From contig CM061063.1 of NCBI GenBank assembly GCA_030762895.1, positions 76,877,836 through 76,941,835 of the forward strand: 64,000 nt of DNA, read 5' to 3'. A program made the translations under genes and the position numbers. The DNA is from Sophora flavescens. Its lineage: Eukaryota > Streptophyta > Magnoliopsida > Fabales > Fabaceae. This document shows, one piece after another, positions 35,521-46,101 of the stretch (its first letter is position 1; the number at the start of each line of letters is the position of its first letter). Under the pieces are notes generated by a model. It did no database searches, was not told where the DNA came from, and worked only from the letters and a program-made list of their open reading frames with translations.

Positions 35521-35980
35521 GCTTCAATCCACATAGTGAATTAATCGACCCTCACTAGCAAGAACTTGACTTGGCTTTTAGCAGCCGGGAAAGGACCGAC
35601 AATATCCATCCCCCACATAGTAAAGGCCATGTCGAGAACATGGAATGGAGCTCTTCACCTGGTAATCGCGCAACATTGGCGAATTTCTGACAAGGATCAC
35701 ACTTGTTAGTCCAGGCAGCACAGTCTGATCTCATGGTTGGCCAATAAAAACCTGCTCGTAGAACCCGAGCTGCTAGAGATCGGCCACCTGAATGCATTCC
35801 ACAGATTCCTCTATGCAACTCGTCCATTACATACTCGGATTGCTCCTTTGTTATGCACTTTAATAAAGGCATGGAGAATCCTTTTCTGTATAACTCCCCA
35901 TCTCGGATGGTGTAATGACAAGATTTCAGAGGATTTTTCTTTGCCTCTTTGGGATCATTAGGTAATTTATTCGAGGCCAA
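35521..35980 (-). pseudogene. Integrase N-terminal part of the Tat element
   Basis: Minus frame with an HHCC zinc domain (ELHRGICGMHSGG ... KCDPCQKFA). Near 35625 the frame shifts into the start of the catalytic core (MDIVGPFPAAKSQ), and a stop is present near 35555. It joins to 27850 across the nested insertion. Confidence 0.85.
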
Positions 35981-35986
35981 AAATTC

Positions 35987-37152
35987 TCAAAACAGTGTCA
36001 TCCAGCCCCGATCATAGTGCTCGGTCATCATTACCTCGGCACTCTTTATGCTCGGCTCAGGAAGATTTTCCTGAATGAAGGTTCCTAGCTGGCCACCTTT
36101 TTTTGTGCTAGCCAGCTTAGATAACAGATCTGTCCTGAAATTTTCCTCACGAGGTATATGTTCAATAGTAAAATTATCAAATTCTGAAATTTTACTATTA
36201 ACTTTACAAAGATACCTAGTCAATTGGGGATCCTTTGTTTGATAATCACCCGAGACTTGTCCTGTTACAAGTTGTGAGTCACTTTGGCACTTCAACTCTT
36301 TGACTCCAACTTCTTTAGCTAGCATCAGTCTTACGATAAGGGCTTCATATCTGGTCGATTGTTTGAAGTGTTGAATCCAAATTTCAGAGATTGCTCCAGG
36401 ACCAAATCGTCTGGGCCCTCAAGGATTACTCCAGCTCCACTTCCTTTCAAGTTAGATGAGCCGTCAACATACAGAAGCCAAATGAAAGATTCTGAACTCA
36501 GCTTTGAAGAGAGCTCGGCAATGAAGTCAGAGAGGTACTGTGGTTTCATCGGTCCCCTCGGTTCATACTGTAAACCGAACTCTGATAGCCCTACTAACCA
36601 AGCTATCATTCGTCCTGCCATATATGGTTTTTTGAGTACCTGCTTTATTGGATGATCTGTTTTGACTATAACTTGGTGTGACTGGAAGTAAGGTCGTAAC
36701 CTCCGAGCTTCCATGACCAAAGCGAGGGCGAGCTTTTCAATCAGTTGATACCGTGTTTCTGCATCTTTCAGGATTCTACTAACATAATACACTGGCATCT
36801 GTTGCTTTTCTTCCTGTTGGATGATTATTGCAGTGATTGCATAATCATTGACAGACAAATACAAGTACATATCTTTGTAGGGTTGTGACTGAGTTAGGAT
36901 CGGAGGAGAGGCTAGAAAAAGTTTTAGTTCTTCAAAGGCCTTTTCACACTCCTCAGTCCAAGTGAACTCTTTTGGTCTTTTCAGAAGTTGAAAGAAGGGT
37001 CTTACTTTTTCTGCAGATTTTGGGAGAAAACGAGACAGAGAAGCAAAACGGCCAGCTAGCCTCTGTATCTCTTTCACACACTGTGGGCTCCGTATTTCAA
37101 TGACAGCTTTGCATTTATCAGGATTAGCTTCAATTCCTCTATGTGTTAGCAT
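35987..37152 (-). pseudogene. RNase H and second (archaeal-like) RNase H of the Tat element
   Basis: The frame 36331-37152 contains the end of the reverse-transcriptase thumb (FASLSRFLPKSAEK, FTWTEECEKAFEEL), RNase H (LYLSVNDYAITAII, VYYVSRILKDAETRY, VIVKTDHPIK), then the start of the additional RNase H (WLLYVDGSSN, GAGVILEGP). The frame 35987-36325 continues it (LKCQSDSQLVTGQ, FTIEHIPREENFRTDLLSKLAS). A frameshift separates the two. Two RNase H domains in tandem are characteristic of Tat Gypsy elements. Confidence 0.88.
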
Positions 37153-37456
37153 ATATCCCAGGAACTTACATCCTTGTACACCAAAAGAGCATTTTTTTCA
37201 GGATTCAATCTCATATTGTACCTCCTGAGTTGACCAAAAATTTCCTCCAAGTCGGCAGGGTGTTGCTTTGGGTCATCGGACTTTACCACCATATCATCCA
37301 CATAGACTTCCAGGTTCTTTCCGATCTGATTGACAAACACTTTGTCCATAAGCCTTTGATATGTTGCACCAGCATTTTTTAAACCGAAAGGCATTACTAG
37401 GTAGCAGTAGTTTACCCTTTCGGTCATAAATGTCGTTTTTTCTTCATCGGGTGAAT
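37146..37456 (-). pseudogene. Reverse transcriptase, C-terminal half (Tat element)
   Basis: Contains YSPDEEKTTFMTE, VMPFGLKNAGATYQRLMD and the active-site YVDDMVVKS near 37300. The N-terminal half continues at 38871 beyond the solo LTR. Confidence 0.9.
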
Positions 37457-37461
37457 ACATC

Positions 37462-38865
37462 TGATAGTGTGATTTTACATGATGTTTGCTGTACACTTTT
37501 GCATGCATATTTCATATAGATTAGGCGTTATTTAGTTTATTTTGTTAGATTTTCCCTTGGAAAGGGTGAGGTTGGTTTTGTGTGTTGTTTTGCAGGAATT
37601 CAAAGAAAAATGCTCAGAATAGCCATGACGGAGCTTGGAGGAAGACAGAGTCTCAAAAGTGCAGAAAAGGACCCAGGCAGAGAGCATCACGGCCTGGCCG
37701 TGATGACCATCACGGCCGTGATCAAGCGAGAAGCGAGGAAAGGAGCAAAAGTCGGAAGTCGTACATCACGGCCTGCGTGATAAGCATCACGGCCGTGACA
37801 ACCAGATAGAATTGGTCACGGCCGGCGCGTGATGAATGTCACGGCTGTGACAGAGGAGAAGTTGAAGCGTTTCCCGAGTAGAGAGCATCACGGCCTGGCG
37901 TGATGAGTGTCACTACGTGTGACAGAGGAGAAGTTGAAGCGTATCCCTGGCAGAACCTGGCCGTGATGGCCAACACGGCCGTGACTGGCAAGTTATCCTG
38001 AACAATAAAAGAGACCAAAAGGCAGAATAGAAAGGGCCACTTATCAGAATCAGAATATTAAACAAATTTGGAGTGGAGGTCTTTGTGGAGAGCCTATGGA
38101 GTCCCTTACCTTTTTCATCTGTATTTCTTTTGTTTTGGATTTGTTTCTCTCTATGAGTAACTAAATCCCTTTTTGTTGGGATTGGATGTAGCTAAACCTG
38201 AACATCATGTATCTGCTTTAATGTATGAATCTATGTTTATGCCTTCATATTAGTGTTTAAATTCCTTTGCTTAATGCTTGTTGTGGCTAGCACCCCCATA
38301 ACTTGATTAGTGTTTTGGTATGCAATTGGAAAATTCGTATTAAAACCAGAACTGGAATTATTCACCTAGTAAGTCTTACATCTAGGAATAGGGTTTGATT
38401 TACTAGTAATCACATAATCCTTTATCTTAATGCAAGTTCATTAATCTAGGCCACCTAAGGAATTAGGGTCTATTAGTGGATTTAGGCTCTTGTCATCTGA
38501 GGAATCAGGGCTTGAGTAATTTTGTGGGTTGATTTTAATATTTGAAGCATAAACTGGATTTGTAGTCTTAGTATTGCATGAGGCTAAGGTTTAGTGAAGT
38601 CTAATCCCAACATTGTTCATCATATCTGAAAACCATCTGTTATTGCCTTCTAAGTGTTTGAGAAAATTACAAAAAGAGTTTGTTTTTCTTATACTGTTAG
38701 TTCTAGCTTTTGTGAGTTTAGAACTCTCTTCAATCCAACAATCTGCTTAGATAGTAATTGGTTTGGTAAGTGTTAGTACTTGTAGTAGTCCCCGTGGATA
38801 CGATAAACCGGTCTTACCACCGTATTACTTGTGCGACTGGGTATACTTGCCCAGACTCGTCAACA
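37462..38865 (+). mobile_element. Solo LTR of the element C family
   Basis: 1404 bases, TGATAGTGTG...CGTCAACA, flanked by ACATC (37457-37461 and 38866-38870). Its start (TGTGATTTTACATG ... GCATGCATATTTCATATAG) and end (GTGGATACGATAAACCGGTCTTACCACCGTATTACTTG) match the LTRs of element C at 55.5 and 59.9 kb read on the minus strand. It interrupts the reverse-transcriptase frame. It has its own palindrome array at 37687-37985. Confidence 0.92.
37687..37985. repeat. Palindrome array in the solo LTR
   Basis: About five pairs of CATCACGGCC...GGCCGTGATG and TCACGGCCGTGA palindromes, several decayed (for example GGTCACGGCCGGCGCGTGATG). Confidence 0.85.
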
Positions 38866-38870
38866 ACATC

Positions 38871-39255
38871 CTTATCTGATTATAACCTGAATATGCATCC
38901 AAGAAAGTGAAGATTATGTAACCTGAAGCTCCATCCACCAATCTGTCAATGTTGGGAAGAGGATAAGAATCCTTCGAGCATGTCTTGTTGAGATCGGTGT
39001 AGTCAGTGCACATTCTCCACTTGTCATTGGCCTTTCTTACCAACACAACATTGGCTAGCCAAGTGGTGTACTTCACCTCTTTGATGAATTTGCTTTAATC
39101 AGCTTTGCAGTCTCCCAGGCTACAGCCTTTCGTCTTTCCTCACCGAGCTTCCTTTTCCTCTGAGCTATAGGCTTGGCCTCAGGACGGATAGATAGCCTAT
39201 GGCACAGAAAATTGGGGTCTATGCCAGCCATATCCGATGTCCTCCAAGCAAACAA
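38871..39255 (-). pseudogene. Reverse transcriptase, N-terminal half (Tat element)
   Basis: Minus frames carry SIRPEAKPIAQRKRK, WLANVVLVRKANDKWRMC, YTDLNKTCSKDSYPLP and FLDAYSGYNQI, with the first catalytic Asp. A frameshift near 39075 separates the two parts. Confidence 0.88.
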
Positions 39256-39533
39256 GTCGGGTCGGCATTCTTCTTTAGAACAACTTGAATCTGTTGTTTA
39301 GGCAATGGGTCGAGCTGACTGCCAACCTTTGTACACTGCTCAGCTTGGGTTCCCAGTTGGAACTTCTCCAAAGACTCTGTCGATTCAGCTCTGGACTCAT
39401 ACATCTCCATCCTTGGATCCAATTCAAACGTACTAACCGAGCTTGCCGAGCTAACTGAACCGACCGAGCTTACCACTTCTGCTTTATCATCTTTGGCATT
39501 TTCTGTGATGTTCTGCTCTCGGGTCACCTTCAA
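39219..39533 (-). pseudogene. Gag-Pol linker of the Tat element, protease deleted
   Basis: Acidic, Ser-rich linker ending with a VLKKNAD segment that normally leads into reverse transcriptase. To the right, at about 39540-39690, the minus strand reads GVINTISGG, the usual start of the pre-protease region, but no aspartic protease DTG segment is present between them. Confidence 0.65.
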
Positions 39534-39699
39534 ACTATCCGCATAGCATTATCCGAGTTGAACTCGTTGTACCCCCTCCAACGAAACCTCCTGAAATAGT
39601 ATTTATGACTCCTCTGACTCCACCATCTGCATCATCATTAGGAACACTATGGTTATGCACCTGATCCCCATTCAGTTTGTTGCCATGCTGGTTATCATC

Positions 39700-41039
39700 T
39701 CGGTTACGATTATTAACCTCTCATTCCACGTGGTTAGCCAGCTCGTCTACCTCCGGCATCTTCTCGGAGAACGAACCGGTCAATACGTCCTGCCTGTACC
39801 AAGTCCTCAATTTTATCTTGAGTTGCTCTACAATCTTCAGTGAAGTGGCCATAATTTTGATGCCACTTGCACTCTTTGCTTTTGTCATCCTGAACAAGAG
39901 TTTTGGATGACCGAGGTAAGGTGAGCAACTCCGCATTGCACACCTCTTGAAGAGTTGCGGCTCTGGATCGGTTCAGTGGTGTGTAAGACTGGTATCTGGG
40001 TTGTTCTATGAGAACCCCTTTCCATTGCTTTTGAGAGCCTTAGGTGGATTGACTCCTCTGTCTCTCTCTTTGCTCGGGACCGTGCTCGTCCTCAAAACCT
40101 CTTTCCCCCTTTTTGGACTCTACCATCTCTTCCGAGTTCATGAACCCTGTGACTTTTTCCTGCAATTCTTCAAAATCTCTCGGTGGTTTCCGAGATAAAT
40201 ACTTAAAGAAAGGCCCTGGCTTCAAATCGTTCATGACGGTATGAAGGAAGAGTTCCAAGCTTATATCGGGGATTAAAACTTGTTGAGCACTAAAGCGAGC
40301 CATATAATCTCTAAGTGATTCATTTTTTTTCTTGCTTAAAATTGGCGAGCGAGACTGAGTGCCTTTTATGCCTTCGACTTGCGACAAATTGTGCAGTGAA
40401 TTTAGCTACTAACATGTCAAAAGAATCTACTGACTGAGGTGGAAGATTCGTAAGCCAAGTCAAGGTAGGTCCTTGCAAAGTAGTTGGAAAAACTGCACAT
40501 GACGGCTTCCGAATCGGTCACCAAGTAAACAGAAGAAACAAAGGATTATACATGTTCAGTTGGATCAGTGGTGCCATTGAACTTATCAATATTAAAAGGT
40601 TTGAAATGTCTAGGCATGATTACCTCATCAATGTCATCAGTGAAAGGCAACCTCGGTCGTCTGTCTCCTCAGCACGAGATCTGGTCCCTGAACCCTCAGG
40701 CCAAGGTTTGGTCTTGGAAGGTCGGCTCGTATCACGACGAGAAGGTGCATATGAGGGGTCTTTCTGGCTATCCTCGGGTGAACACTGCTCTTCATCGGAA
40801 GGCGTTGTCGATCTTGCCCTTCTCCGAGCTCTTAGTAGATTTTGATTCTCCGCACAAATCTCCTCGTTTTCCTGACGCAACTGTCTCAGTTGTGCCATAA
40901 TCTCTCCTAGCTGAGGATTATCTTCGTCGAGGGGTGGAGGCGGGGGATTGTCATGGTTCTGGTTAGTGTTTGATGCCTCATGATCAACATGGTTCACACT
41001 GTGCGCCCCTCCCCTCGGTCCGTTTTGTGTAGTCACCAT
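39700..41039 (-). pseudogene. Gag of the Tat element
   Basis: ATG at 41039. N-terminal part is Asn/Pro/Glu-rich with a short coiled coil (MAQLRQLRQENEEICAEN). The Gag core (about 40040-40600) reads ESLRDYMARFSAQ, DLKPGPFFKYLSRKPP. The zinc-binding segment CKWHQNYGHFTEDC is near 39870. Frameshifts near 40600, 40385 and 39950 break the protein. Confidence 0.85.
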
Positions 41040-41067
41040 TAAATCTTCTTATGGAACCGGGGAAAGT

Positions 41068-41095
41068 TTTTCTCGGCCCCATGGCGGGCACCAAA
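41068..41095 (-). promoter_or_regulatory. Primer-binding region of the Tat element
   Basis: Minus-strand sequence right after the 5' LTR reads TTTGGTGCCCGCCATGGGG. The cognate tRNA was not established. Confidence 0.5.
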
Positions 41096-41642
41096 TGTTC
41101 CTGCCGAGATCCGACTTGCCGGAATCTCGCAGTAGAATGTTAAACCAAGAGTGAACACTAAGGTTGTTTTAGATTATGGCTTGACAGGATAAGGTATTAT
41201 GGTCCTACGTATCCCAATGGGAATCAAAGTCAGACGTAATTCTATGGTCAACCCTTGGACATGCGATGAAGTCAATCCCTTAATCTTGTATATGATGAAT
41301 ACCAGTGAACCAGGACTCTTCGGTAGTCTCTTGGTTAGGCAGGTTCCTCAAGTATGCTTAAGGGGAGATTCACATAGGTTAGCAAAAGTGTCTTCCTCTT
41401 TGGGTTCTCTCTCATTTTATAGATGAGTTCTCTGATCCCTCTTTTTAAGGATCAGGTTTTATCTCTTCTTATCTTATCTCTTAAGCCGACTTCGAGATAT
41501 ATGATCTCCTTATTTGATGAGACATATCTCTTGTAACCAGATGAGGTTGTTTGAGATAGTATCATCTTAATCATATCTTTTCCGTCCTTATCGGATTGGG
41601 TATCCAAACTCGGTGGTCGAGCTTTACACCTTGGCCAGTACA
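41096..41642 (-). repeat. 5' LTR of the Tat element
   Basis: 547 bases, collinear with 22486-23036 with scattered substitutions and small indels. Confidence 0.9.
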
Positions 41643-41647
41643 TAAAT

Positions 41648-42297
41648 CATAAAAGAAAATAGGCCAACCAAGCTTAAGAATCTCTCTTAGTCAACTTATA
41701 GAATGAAGATCCAAATAAAAGAAAATGGAACATAATTAAATCCCAGAATATTAAAAACTTGAAGATACAATTTAGAAACAAAATCACAGTTAACGGGTTG
41801 GATAAAGGAAAAGCAAAACAAAAGTATACTACATAAAATTTATACCAGAAATTTTACAGAAAAAAAAATTACTTTGAAAGGCCACTACTACACCCTAATT
41901 TTAGTAAGTTCAGTCACCCAAAGATATTCCCACTTCAACCTCTCATTGACCTGATTACCATGTTCTGAAGTGTACTCCGATAAGAGTACATCTAAGTTAC
42001 TCTCAAAGTGTTTTCAAGCCTTCAATCAAATTAAACATAACAAAAGTCAAAACATGATTGGGTAAACATCAAACAGGTGTGGAACTACTTTGAGCAAACC
42101 ACACCCCCAAACCAAAAAAGTTTATTAAGAACTATATGTTTAAATAAGCCCCACCATTATCCAAAAAATTCTAGTATCGCCCCTGCTCATAAGGTGATTA
42201 CTAATATATAGGTTAGAGATATAATTAAATGTTATTTGAAAGCATTTTTTTTACTTATTTCTTCTGGGAAGCTAATGTCACTCTTATTAGTTTTAAG
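41648..42297. other. Intergenic, nothing recognised
   Basis: AT-rich DNA leading into the tandem repeat. Confidence 0.5.
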
Positions 42298-42879
42298 CAT
42301 TTCCCATCATCTAACAGAGAAGAAGTATTCCAAGTATTCCCTACCCTTGGAGTCAACTTGTCTCACATTTGTGATTTAAGAAACCGCACAATTATGCTGT
42401 TAAAATTGGCCAAAAATAGTGGCAAATCACAATGATGATATTTATATAGAAAACATGTTATTAAACTCCAAACTATGAACAAACCACCCCAAAATAACAC
42501 AGCCAGCCTGCATGATCTTCAAATTTCAAAATAATTATTTGAAACATTTCCCATCATCTAACAGAGAAGTAATCCCTGCCCTTGGAGTCAAATTGTCTCA
42601 CATTTGTGATTCAAGAAAGCACACAATCATGCGATTAAAATTTGCCAAAAATAGTGGGAAATCATGATAATGATATTTATATAGAAAACATGTTATTAAA
42701 TTCCAAACTATGAACAAACCACACCAAAATAACAGTCAACCTGCATGATCTTCAATTTTCAGAATAACAAGTTTTAAGAATTTCCCATCATCTAACAGAG
42801 AAGAAGTATTCCATGCCTTTGGAGTCAACTTGTCTCACATTTGTGATTGAAGATAGCACCCAATCATGCTGTTAAAATT
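42298..42879. repeat. Tandem repeat of about 240 bp, units 1, 2 and start of unit 3
   Basis: Units start with TTTCCCATCATCTAACAGAG at about 42300, 42547 and 42781. Each contains GGAGTCAA.TTGTCTCACATTTGTGAT, AAAATAGTGG and ATGTTATTAAA.TCCAAACTATG. The third unit is cut at 42879 by the small Copia element and resumes at 44584. Confidence 0.85.
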
Positions 42880-43093
42880 TGTTACAAATCACAGAACAAG
42901 AGATGGGAAGATCTAATTGATAGGAGAGGTAGAGAGCATATGTATATTGCTCTTGAGAATATTCTTGAAACCACATTATGATTGATTGAAAAAGATGCTA
43001 AAATGTGTACATTAGTCTCTTATTTATAGAGTTTGATTAGGCTAACCAAGTGTAACTAACTCCTAACCAACTAATTAACCATATATTCTAATA
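42880..43093 (-). repeat. 3' LTR of the small Copia element
   Basis: Reads TATTAGAATATATGG...GATTTGTAACA on the minus strand, so termini are TA...CA. Next to it is the polypurine tract GCAGGAGGG (43094-43103, minus). Confidence 0.9.
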
Positions 43094-43211
43094 CCCTCCT
43101 GCAAGCTGATAAGTGGTAACACCACAATCAGCTTGAACATACAAGCTTGAAAAAAAAAATACTACAATTTGTAGAAGAAAATGATAACTAAACCAACTAA
43201 AGAAAAACACA

Positions 43212-44332
43212 TCAAGGCCCAACAAACATCCAATATCCCAAACAGAGAACAATGAAAACGGGCTCAGGCCCAAAAGGAAGGAGAACACAAGCAATCCCTA
43301 GTTGTCTTTGCATTCCAGCGCTCCAAGGCACCCAAGGAAAAGTAGAAGCCGGTCCTAGTGGCGGCGCCATCGCTGGTGAAGGAGTCGTCGTCGAAACAAG
43401 CTTCTCAAGCACAAACCATGGAAAATTGAGTGGGTCTTTTGCAACGAAGGTGGAATTAGTGATGGCTTCCTCGAACGTGCGTACAACGAACGCTGAAATG
43501 AAGTCGATGATGGCGGATTTGCGAAAATCGACGACCTGCACAGGCGGTGAACGGTGCTGGCTAGAATCTTGGAGATGGAGGCAGAGGAGTTGTCGATTTT
43601 GTCCATCGTGAGGAGAGAGAGTGCGTCTCGACGAACTCATAGCTGTTCCACCGGGATCGAAAACGAACTCAGAACAAGGTGGTGGCGGCGCCAGCGCCGT
43701 CGCGGTGGAGTTGTAAATGGCGGATCGGAATGCGACGGAGGTAGCCGCTGGCTTGCGAAAGTTGAGGAGGATTCCCCCAGGATCGAAGACAGTCAGATGC
43801 TCGCAGAAGAGGTTGACGAAGGAGGCGATGCCGAGATCGGCGCGATGGCTGTCGAAGGCCGTTGAATCCGGTGCCAGATTCATCGGTTCAGGAGCTAAAT
43901 CTACCTTCTTCTCCTTCGTTTTCTCAATGACTTCAGAGATCAGATCGGCGATGACGATGGCGGAAGAATCAATACCTGATTCAAGATCCAGATTGTAGTT
44001 GGCGAAGGTGGAGATGACGCATTGTGTGAACTCCTTCGATTCCTCGACTGCTTCGCAAACTTTGATTCTGATGGAAGATCGGAGGTGTTTGGATCAACGA
44101 TAACGCACGAAATTTCTCCAATCTTGATGAAAGATGCATCAATTTCTGGCTCGATTGATTCAATTGGAATCATACCAGGATCCAAGTCTCGCCCGAAGCT
44201 ACCGAAGACGACATCGAAACCAGAAACTGCCTCCTTCGTATTCGAAGCATCATCATCCTCGTTGCCTGAATCTTCGTCACCGGAATCAGGTTCTTCTTCC
44301 TCCGAATCCGAGTCACTGAGATCTTCATCCAT
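43212..44332 (-). CDS. Coding-like cargo of the small Copia element, family not recognised
   Basis: ATG at 44332, just after the primer site. The first about 90 codons (to about 44060) encode a very acidic start (DLSDSDSEEEEPDSGDEDSG) and a hydrophobic ISCVIVDPN segment. From about 44070 the coding texture moves to another frame (CEAVEESKEFTQCVISTFAN, LISEVIEKTKEKK) and runs on to 43212 through two FDPGG motifs (LTVFDPGGILL and FVFDPGGTAM). The frame change may be one indel or a missed splice. No Gag, protease, integrase or reverse-transcriptase motif is present. It could be a captured host gene piece, a private open reading frame, or chance; I cannot assign a function. Confidence 0.4.
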
Positions 44333-44350
44333 GTCTGCGGAAGCACGGTA

Positions 44351-44364
44351 TCGCTCTGATACCA
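44351..44364 (-). promoter_or_regulatory. Primer-binding site of the small Copia element
   Basis: TGGTATCAGAGCGA on the minus strand directly after the 5' LTR; matches initiator tRNA-Met. Confidence 0.85.
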
Positions 44365-44578
44365 TGTTACAAATCACAGAACAAGAGATGGGAAGATCTA
44401 ATTGATAGGAGAGGTAGAGAGCATATGTATATTGCTCTTGAGAATATTCTTGAAACCACATTATGATTGATTGAAAAAGATGCTAAAATGTGTACATTAG
44501 TCTCTTATTTATAGAGTTTGATTAGGCTAACCAAGTGTAACTAACTCCTAACCAACTAATTAACCATATATTCTAATA
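44365..44578 (-). repeat. 5' LTR of the small Copia element
   Basis: Same 214 bases as 42880-43093. Confidence 0.9.
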
Positions 44579-44583
44579 AAATT

Positions 44584-44710
44584 TGTCAAAAATAGTGGCA
44601 AATCACAATAATGATATTAATATAGAAAACATGTTATTAAATTCCAAACTATGAACAAACCACACCAAAATAACATAGTCAACTTGCATTATCTTCAAAT
44701 TTCAAATTAA
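44584..44710. repeat. Remainder of tandem repeat unit 3
   Basis: Continues the unit from GTCAAAAATAGTGGC through ATGTTATTAAATTCC after the Copia insertion. Confidence 0.75.
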
Positions 44711-45774
44711 TTTTTGGAAAAAGGACACATACCGAGTATTTCCCTATAGAAATCTAGTTCTAAAACCATGTCTCAGCAACTATTACTTCAGGAGTTCAAG
44801 GCCTTATATTATATGAACAACAGCAACAGAAGATGTTAAGACAACTTATTTACAGATGGTTTATTTTCACAGGATTTAAGAAAATAACCTTCACCGTTGG
44901 ATCAATTAATTTAGCTAGAAAAAGAAAACAACAATTTGAAGAGATTAAACAGTCACTAATCTGTTTTCGATGGACAATAAAATCGTACTGATTTCTATTT
45001 TTAAGTTTTGATTGACAAATAACAAATTGGTACTAAATTCTACTTTTGACTTTGGAGATCTGAAGTTACTACTATTATTCATGATAGGCTTTATAAAGAA
45101 ACTGTACCTCCACTGTGTGACTACTGCAATAAGGAAAAGAGGAAAATTGAAACCATTTAAAATTTACAAGATTTTACAAAGTTGATAATTTGACAATCAC
45201 AATGACTTACCTTGAAACTAAGAAATCATGTATTTTTAATGTGCCAATGGATGAACTACACTTGCAACCTCAAATGCTAAGATAGCAATTTCATTCCCCT
45301 TTGTAGCAGTTCCAAAAACAAACCCACTGGCAGAATTTAAGATAGCAGATTTACATATGTTAACTATTCACACAATATGCCAACTTCAAAGAAAATTTCA
45401 ATGTAACTTCGTATCTTAAAAATAAATGTCAGGAAAATATTTCAGCATAAGTTGTCTAAGATTGTCAGATATTAAAATTCAATCTTTAGCAATTCAACAT
45501 AATAAGCAAACAACTGAAATAGACAATTGTACCTTGTCCACTATAGAATGGGGGAAGAACATAAAAGGTGAACTTAACTCACATCTTAGCTCAAAGGTTA
45601 AATGTTAGCGCATAATTTTTAAACACCTGGAAAGCCTATTTGTATACTTCTCTAAACTCAAAGTTTCTATGAAAACTATTAAATAAATACACAGATATTT
45701 TCAATTAACATAATGTAATTCTTCCTTGTAATTCGCATTCAGCTGTTTTTGAGCAATTAAGTGACTTTGTGAAA
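44711..45774. other. Intergenic, nothing recognised
   Basis: AT-rich, no coding texture. Confidence 0.5.
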
Positions 45775-45779
45775 AAATC

Positions 45780-46101
45780 AGTATGTTTGGGTACTTAGAT
45801 TATTTTCTAAAAAAACGTTTTTCTCCTCATTTCAGCTGTTTTCTAACAAGCTGCAAGATCCAGCTGTTTTCTAAAAAGCTTTTTCTAACCAGCATCTATT
45901 CACAACATTCTCCATGTTTACTATGTAAAAATGATTATTTTTGCACCACCCAACGAAATAGATTAACTTAAAATCATTTTTCACCAAACATACACAAATA
46001 AAAACAGATTTTGATTATAATCGATTATCACAATAATTGATTATTTAAAAACAGATTATAAACATAATTTTTTTTTTCAGCTTTCCCAAACACACTCTAA
46101 C
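45780..46101. mobile_element. Possible MITE
   Basis: Left TATGTTTGGGTACTTAG and right CTTTCCCAAACACACTCTAAC share inverted GTTTGGG words. The interior has several AGCTGTTTTCTAA repeats and GATTATAATCGATTAT. No firm duplication. Confidence 0.35.

Larger units (their letters stand above)
22486..41642 (-). mobile_element. Tat-lineage Gypsy retrotransposon, split by nested insertions
   Basis: Minus-strand element with LTRs at 41096-41642 (5') and 22486-23036 (3'), flanked by GAAAT and TAAAT (4 of 5 bases agree, so the duplication is probable). Domain order from the right: Gag, zinc knuckle, reverse transcriptase, RNase H, a second (archaeal-like) RNase H, integrase. The second RNase H and an antisense gene between integrase and 3' LTR mark the Tat lineage. 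Protease is deleted and several frames are broken. Insertions: solo LTR 37462-38865 in reverse transcriptase, and solo LTR plus MULE 27856-35515 in integrase. Confidence 0.88.
42880..44578 (-). mobile_element. Small non-autonomous Copia-type element with identical-looking LTRs
   Basis: 214-bp LTRs at 42880-43093 and 44365-44578 show no difference on reading through. They are flanked by AAATT (42875-42879 and 44579-44583). Minus-strand primer site TGGTATCAGAGCG follows the right LTR, so this is a Copia-type element. The 1.27-kb interior has no Gag or Pol; it is GC-richer than its surroundings and looks coding. Insertion must be recent. Confidence 0.9.

Noticed and set aside
43252..43865. Plus-strand open frames over the interior of the small Copia element
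   Set aside because: The primer site and LTR order set the sense strand as minus; plus frames are mirror images of GC-rich coding-like DNA.
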